In this document: positions 13,712 to 17,017 of the stretch, piece after piece
Layout: the number at the start of each line of letters is the position of its first letter
Position numbering within the stretch: position 1 is the first letter of the stretch
From: JANQPX01 sp039197065
Lineage (GTDB): Bacteria > Pseudomonadota > Alphaproteobacteria > Geminicoccales > Geminicoccaceae
Length of the DNA: 17,017 nt
NCBI GenBank assembly: GCA_039197065.1
Contig: JBCCUL010000058.1
Coordinates: forward strand, 1-17,017
Reading direction: 5' to 3'
Translations under genes and position numbers: made by a program
Notes under the pieces: generated by a model
What the model was told of the DNA's origin: nothing
Databases searched by the model: none
Seen by the model: only the letters and a program-made list of their open reading frames with translations

Positions 13712-15787
13712 ATGCCACGTACGACACCCCTCGAGCGCTATCGCAATATCGGCATCATGGCCCACATCGATGCTGGTAAGACTACGACGACCGAGCGCAT
13801 TCTTTTCTACACCGGTAAGTCCTACAAAATCGGCGAAGTCCATGACGGCGCCGCCACCATGGACTGGATGGAGCAGGAGCAGGAGCGAGGGATTACCATC
13901 ACCTCGGCTGCCACCACCGCTTCCTGGAAGGACCATCGGGTCAACATCATCGATACGCCTGGTCACGTCGACTTCACCATTGAGGTCGAGCGTTCGCTCC
14001 GCGTGCTCGATGGCGCCGTCGCTGTCTTCGACTCGGTGGCGGGCGTCGAGCCCCAGTCCGAGACGGTCTGGCGTCAAGCGGACAAGTACAAGGTCCCGCG
14101 GATCTGTTTCGTCAACAAGATGGATCGCACCGGCGCCGATTACTTCCGTTGCATCGAGATGATCAAGGATCGCCTTGGTGCCGTGCCGCTGGTGATGAAC
14201 TTGCCGATCGGCGCCGAAGCCGAATATGTCGGCAATGTCGATCTGGTGAAGAACCAGGCGGTGACCTGGAAAGACGACAGCCTTGGCGCCGAGTTCGAGT
14301 ATGGCGATATACCGGATGATCTGAAGGATCAGGCAGAGACCTATCGCGCCCAGCTCATCGAAGCTGCCGTCGAGCTCGACGATGATGTGCTCGAAGCTTA
14401 TTTCGGTGGCGAGGAGCCTGATGAAGTAACCCTGAAGCGCTGCATCCGCAAGGGCACGCTCGATGGCGTCTTCGTGCCCGTGCTCGCCGGTTCCGCCTTC
14501 AAGAACAAGGGAGTTCAGCCCTTGCTCGACGCCGTTGTCGACTTCCTGCCGTCACCGCTTGAGGTGCCGCCGACCCAGGGCGTGAAGCCGAACACCGACG
14601 AGCCGATGGAGCGGAAGTCTTCTGACGACGAGCCTTTCTCGGCGCTCGCCTTCAAGATCATGACCGACCCCTTCGTCGGCACGCTCTCCTTCATTCGGAT
14701 CTATTCCGGCGTGCTGGAAAGCGGCTCTTACGTGATGAACACGGTCAAGGGTCAGCGCGAGCGCATCGGCCGTATCCTTGAGATGCACGCCAACAGCCGC
14801 GAAGAGATCAAGGAAGCGCGCGCCGGCGATATCGTTGCTCTGGTCGGCATGAAGTCGACCACCACAGGCGACACGCTCTCCGACAGCGACAAGCAGGTCA
14901 TTCTGGAGCGGATGGAGTTCCCGGAGCCGGTCATCGAGGTCTCGGTTGAGCCGAAGACCAAGGCTGACCAGGAAAAACTCTCGGTGGCACTCGGTAAGCT
15001 TGCTGCTGAGGACCCCTCCTTCCGCGTCGGCACCGATACAGAGACCGCGCAGACCCTCATCAAGGGTATGGGCGAGCTTCATCTCGAGATCATCGTCGAT
15101 CGCCTGAAGCGTGAGTTCAAGGTGGACGCCAATGTCGGCGCGCCGCAGGTTGCTTATCGTGAGACGATCACCGGCGACAGCGACGTCGACTATACCCATA
15201 AGAAGCAGACCGGTGGTTCCGGTCAGTTTGCGCGCATCAAGCTCAAATTCGAGCCGGGCGAGCGTGGTTCCGGCTTCGTGTTCGAGAGCAAGATCGTCGG
15301 CGGTAACGTGCCGAAGGAATACATCCCCGGCGTCGAAAAGGGCCTGAAGTCGTCGATGGAGACCGGCGTGATGGCCGGCTTCCCGATGGTCGACATGATG
15401 GTCACGCTCTATGACGGCGCCTATCACGACGTCGACAGCTCGGTGATGGCCTTCGAGATCGCTTCTCGCGCGGCGTTCCGTGAAGGCGTGGGCAAGGCAA
15501 AGCCGATCTTGCTTGAGCCGGTCATGTCGGTCGAGGTGGTGACGCCGGAAGAGTATATGGGCGACATCATCGGCGATCTGAACAGCCGACGCGGCAATAT
15601 CAGCGGGATGGAGCCGCGTGCCAACGCCCAGGTCATCAACGCGATGGTGCCGCTCGCAACCATGTTCGGTTACGTCAACACCTTGCGTTCGCTGTCCCAG
15701 GGACGTGCTCAGTTCACTATGACTTTCGACCACTACGAGCCCGTGCCGCAGATGGTCGCCGAGGAAATCAAAGAGAAATTTGCCTGA
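13712..15787 (+). CDS. fusA: Elongation factor G
   Basis: This 691-residue translational GTPase moves tRNAs and mRNA through the ribosome after each peptide bond, and recycles ribosomes with RRF. G-domain motifs are complete: AHIDAGKTT (17-25), switch I RGIT (59-62), DTPGH (81-85) and NKMD (135-138). Domain II begins at about residue 305. Domains III-V include the domain IV signature KKQTGGSGQFARIKLKFEP and end with FDHYEPVPQMVAEEIKEKFA. It looks like the standard EF-G, not the FusA2/EF-G2 paralogue. It starts 15 bases after rpsG without a strong ribosome site, suggesting coupling, and lies 40 bases before tuf. Confidence 0.98.
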   Translation: MPRTTPLERYRNIGIMAHIDAGKTTTTERILFYTGKSYKIGEVHDGAATMDWMEQEQERGITITSAATTASWKDHRVNIIDTPGHVDFTIEVERSLRVLDGAVAVFDSVAGVEPQSETVWRQADKYKVPRICFVNKMDRTGADYFRCIEMIKDRLGAVPLVMNLPIGAEAEYVGNVDLVKNQAVTWKDDSLGAEFEYGDIPDDLKDQAETYRAQLIEAAVELDDDVLEAYFGGEEPDEVTLKRCIRKGTLDGVFVPVLAGSAFKNKGVQPLLDAVVDFLPSPLEVPPTQGVKPNTDEPMERKSSDDEPFSALAFKIMTDPFVGTLSFIRIYSGVLESGSYVMNTVKGQRERIGRILEMHANSREEIKEARAGDIVALVGMKSTTTGDTLSDSDKQVILERMEFPEPVIEVSVEPKTKADQEKLSVALGKLAAEDPSFRVGTDTETAQTLIKGMGELHLEIIVDRLKREFKVDANVGAPQVAYRETITGDSDVDYTHKKQTGGSGQFARIKLKFEPGERGSGFVFESKIVGGNVPKEYIPGVEKGLKSSMETGVMAGFPMVDMMVTLYDGAYHDVDSSVMAFEIASRAAFREGVGKAKPILLEPVMSVEVVTPEEYMGDIIGDLNSRRGNISGMEPRANAQVINAMVPLATMFGYVNTLRSLSQGRAQFTMTFDHYEPVPQMVAEEIKEKFA

Positions 15788-15827
15788 GCCTGCTCCTTAG
15801 AGCACTCGGGGAGAGTGGAGAAAGACA

Positions 15828-17017
15828 ATGGCGAAAGCGAAGTTTGAGCGTAACAAGCCGCATGCGAACATTGGCACGGTTGGTCACGTTGACCACGGTA
15901 AGACGACGCTGACTGCGGCGATTACGAAGGTTTTGGCAGAGGCCGGCGGTGCTGAGTTTTCGGCTTATGATTCGATCGACAAGGCGCCTGAGGAGAAGGC
16001 TCGCGGCATCACGATCAACACGGCGCATGTCGAGTATGAGACGGACGGTCGTCACTACGCTCACGTGGACTGCCCCGGCCACGCCGACTATGTGAAGAAC
16101 ATGATCACGGGCGCTGCGCAGATGGACGGCGCCATTCTGGTTGTGTCTGCCGCCGACGGCCCGATGCCGCAGACGCGCGAGCACATCCTTCTGGCGCGCC
16201 AGGTTGGCGTTCCGGCGATCGTGGTTTACCTGAACAAGGTCGACCAGGTGGATGATGAGGAGCTTTTGGAGCTTGTCGAGCTTGAGGTTCGCGAGCTTCT
16301 CTCGGCTTACGAGTTCCCCGGCGACGACATCCCGATCATCAAGGGTTCGGCTCTGTCCGCTCTCGAGGGCAAGGACGACGACACGATCGGCAAGAAGTCG
16401 ATCATGGAGCTGATGGCGGCTGTCGACGAGTATATCCCGCAGCCCGAGCGTCCGAAGGATCAGGCGTTCCTGATGCCGATCGAGGACGTGTTCTCGATTT
16501 CCGGCCGCGGCACGGTTGTGACCGGTCGTGTCGAGCGCGGCATCGTGAATGTCGGCGACGAGATCGAGATCGTCGGGATCAAGGACACGCAGAAGACGAC
16601 CTGCACGGGCGTCGAGATGTTCCGTAAGCTTCTGGACCGCGGCGAGCCCGGCGACAATGTCGGTGTTCTCTTGCGCGGCACGAAGCGTGACGAGGTTGAG
16701 CGCGGCCAGGTTCTTTGCAAGCCCGGTTCGATCACGCCGCACACGAAGTTCAATGCCGAGACCTATGTGCTGACGAAGGAAGAGGGCGGTCGTCACACGC
16801 CGTTTTTCTCGAACTACCGTCCGCAGTTCTTTTTCCGGACGACGGATGTGACCGGCACGATCGAACTGCCTGAGGGCACGGAGATGGTGATGCCTGGCGA
16901 CAACATCACGATGGTCGTGAACCTGATCTGCCCGATCGCGATGGAAGAGGGTCTTCGGTTTGCCATTCGTGAAGGCGGCCGTACCGTCGGCGCAGGCGTC
17001 GTCGCGAAAATCGTCGA
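15828..17017 (+). CDS. tuf: Elongation factor Tu (3' end cut at the window edge)
   Basis: 396 complete codons are present. The window stops at the second base of the next codon, and if it closes onto base 142 the protein is 397 residues ending KIVE. EF-Tu delivers aminoacyl-tRNA. G motifs are intact: GHVDHGKT (19-26), RGIT (59-62), DCPGH with catalytic His85 (81-85) and NKVD (136-139). ATG 15828 has GTGGAG seven bases upstream. Codon use differs sharply from fusA: by my count threonine is ACG 24, ACC 5, ACT 1 here, against ACC 27, ACG 12 and six others in fusA. Position after fusA matches the copy usually called tufA. Confidence 0.97.
   Translation, partial: MAKAKFERNKPHANIGTVGHVDHGKTTLTAAITKVLAEAGGAEFSAYDSIDKAPEEKARGITINTAHVEYETDGRHYAHVDCPGHADYVKNMITGAAQMDGAILVVSAADGPMPQTREHILLARQVGVPAIVVYLNKVDQVDDEELLELVELEVRELLSAYEFPGDDIPIIKGSALSALEGKDDDTIGKKSIMELMAAVDEYIPQPERPKDQAFLMPIEDVFSISGRGTVVTGRVERGIVNVGDEIEIVGIKDTQKTTCTGVEMFRKLLDRGEPGDNVGVLLRGTKRDEVERGQVLCKPGSITPHTKFNAETYVLTKEEGGRHTPFFSNYRPQFFFRTTDVTGTIELPEGTEMVMPGDNITMVVNLICPIAMEEGLRFAIREGGRTVGAGVVAKIV
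16877..17017. repeat. Right copy of 141-bp exact terminal direct repeat
   Basis: Identical to 1-141, same orientation, coding for EF-Tu residues about 351-397. Removing one copy leaves 16876 bases of unique sequence that would join into an uninterrupted tuf reading frame (15828 to the stop at 145). Confidence 0.97.

Overview
The window is an almost gap-free stretch of housekeeping genes, all on the + strand: end of tuf, tRNA-Trp, secE, nusG, rplK, rplA, rplJ, rplL, rpoB, rpoC, rpsL, rpsG, fusA, tuf. Gene order (tuf-trnW-secE-nusG, then rpoC running directly into rpsL-rpsG-fusA-tuf), protein sequences, high GC and strong G/C third-position bias all point to a free-living alphaproteobacterium. 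I cannot place it below class from sequence alone. No phage, plasmid, transposon, defence or CRISPR gene was seen.

Layout. 1-145 is the 3' end of an EF-Tu gene, followed by an intrinsic terminator (about 204-246) and tRNA-Trp(CCA) at 311-386. 427-3752 holds secE, nusG and the ribosomal stalk/L1-arm genes rplK, rplA, rplJ, rplL, interrupted by a 331-base structured leader before rplJ. A second gene-free, structured stretch (3753-4096) precedes rpoB and rpoC (4097-12508). A strong terminator at 12533-12566 ends that unit. The str unit rpsL, rpsG, fusA, tuf starts after a 336-base region holding a candidate promoter.

Function. The genes encode the protein-translocase subunit SecE, the elongation factor NusG, the two large RNA polymerase subunits, ribosomal proteins L11, L1, L10, L7/L12, S12 and S7, and the GTPases EF-G and EF-Tu, which both contact the L11/L10/L12 stalk. 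The region is a core transcription-translation cluster whose parts are probably co-regulated through leader RNAs and attenuation.

The most notable feature is not a gene. The first 141 bases are identical to the last 141 bases (16877-17017), both inside tuf. The window therefore closes on itself and would look circular to software. The best explanation is a chromosomal segment flanked by two near-identical, directly oriented tuf genes that an assembler closed into a loop, not a plasmid or phage. I found no convincing undescribed biological system. The best leads are the two structured non-coding regions and the tuf-tuf architecture.
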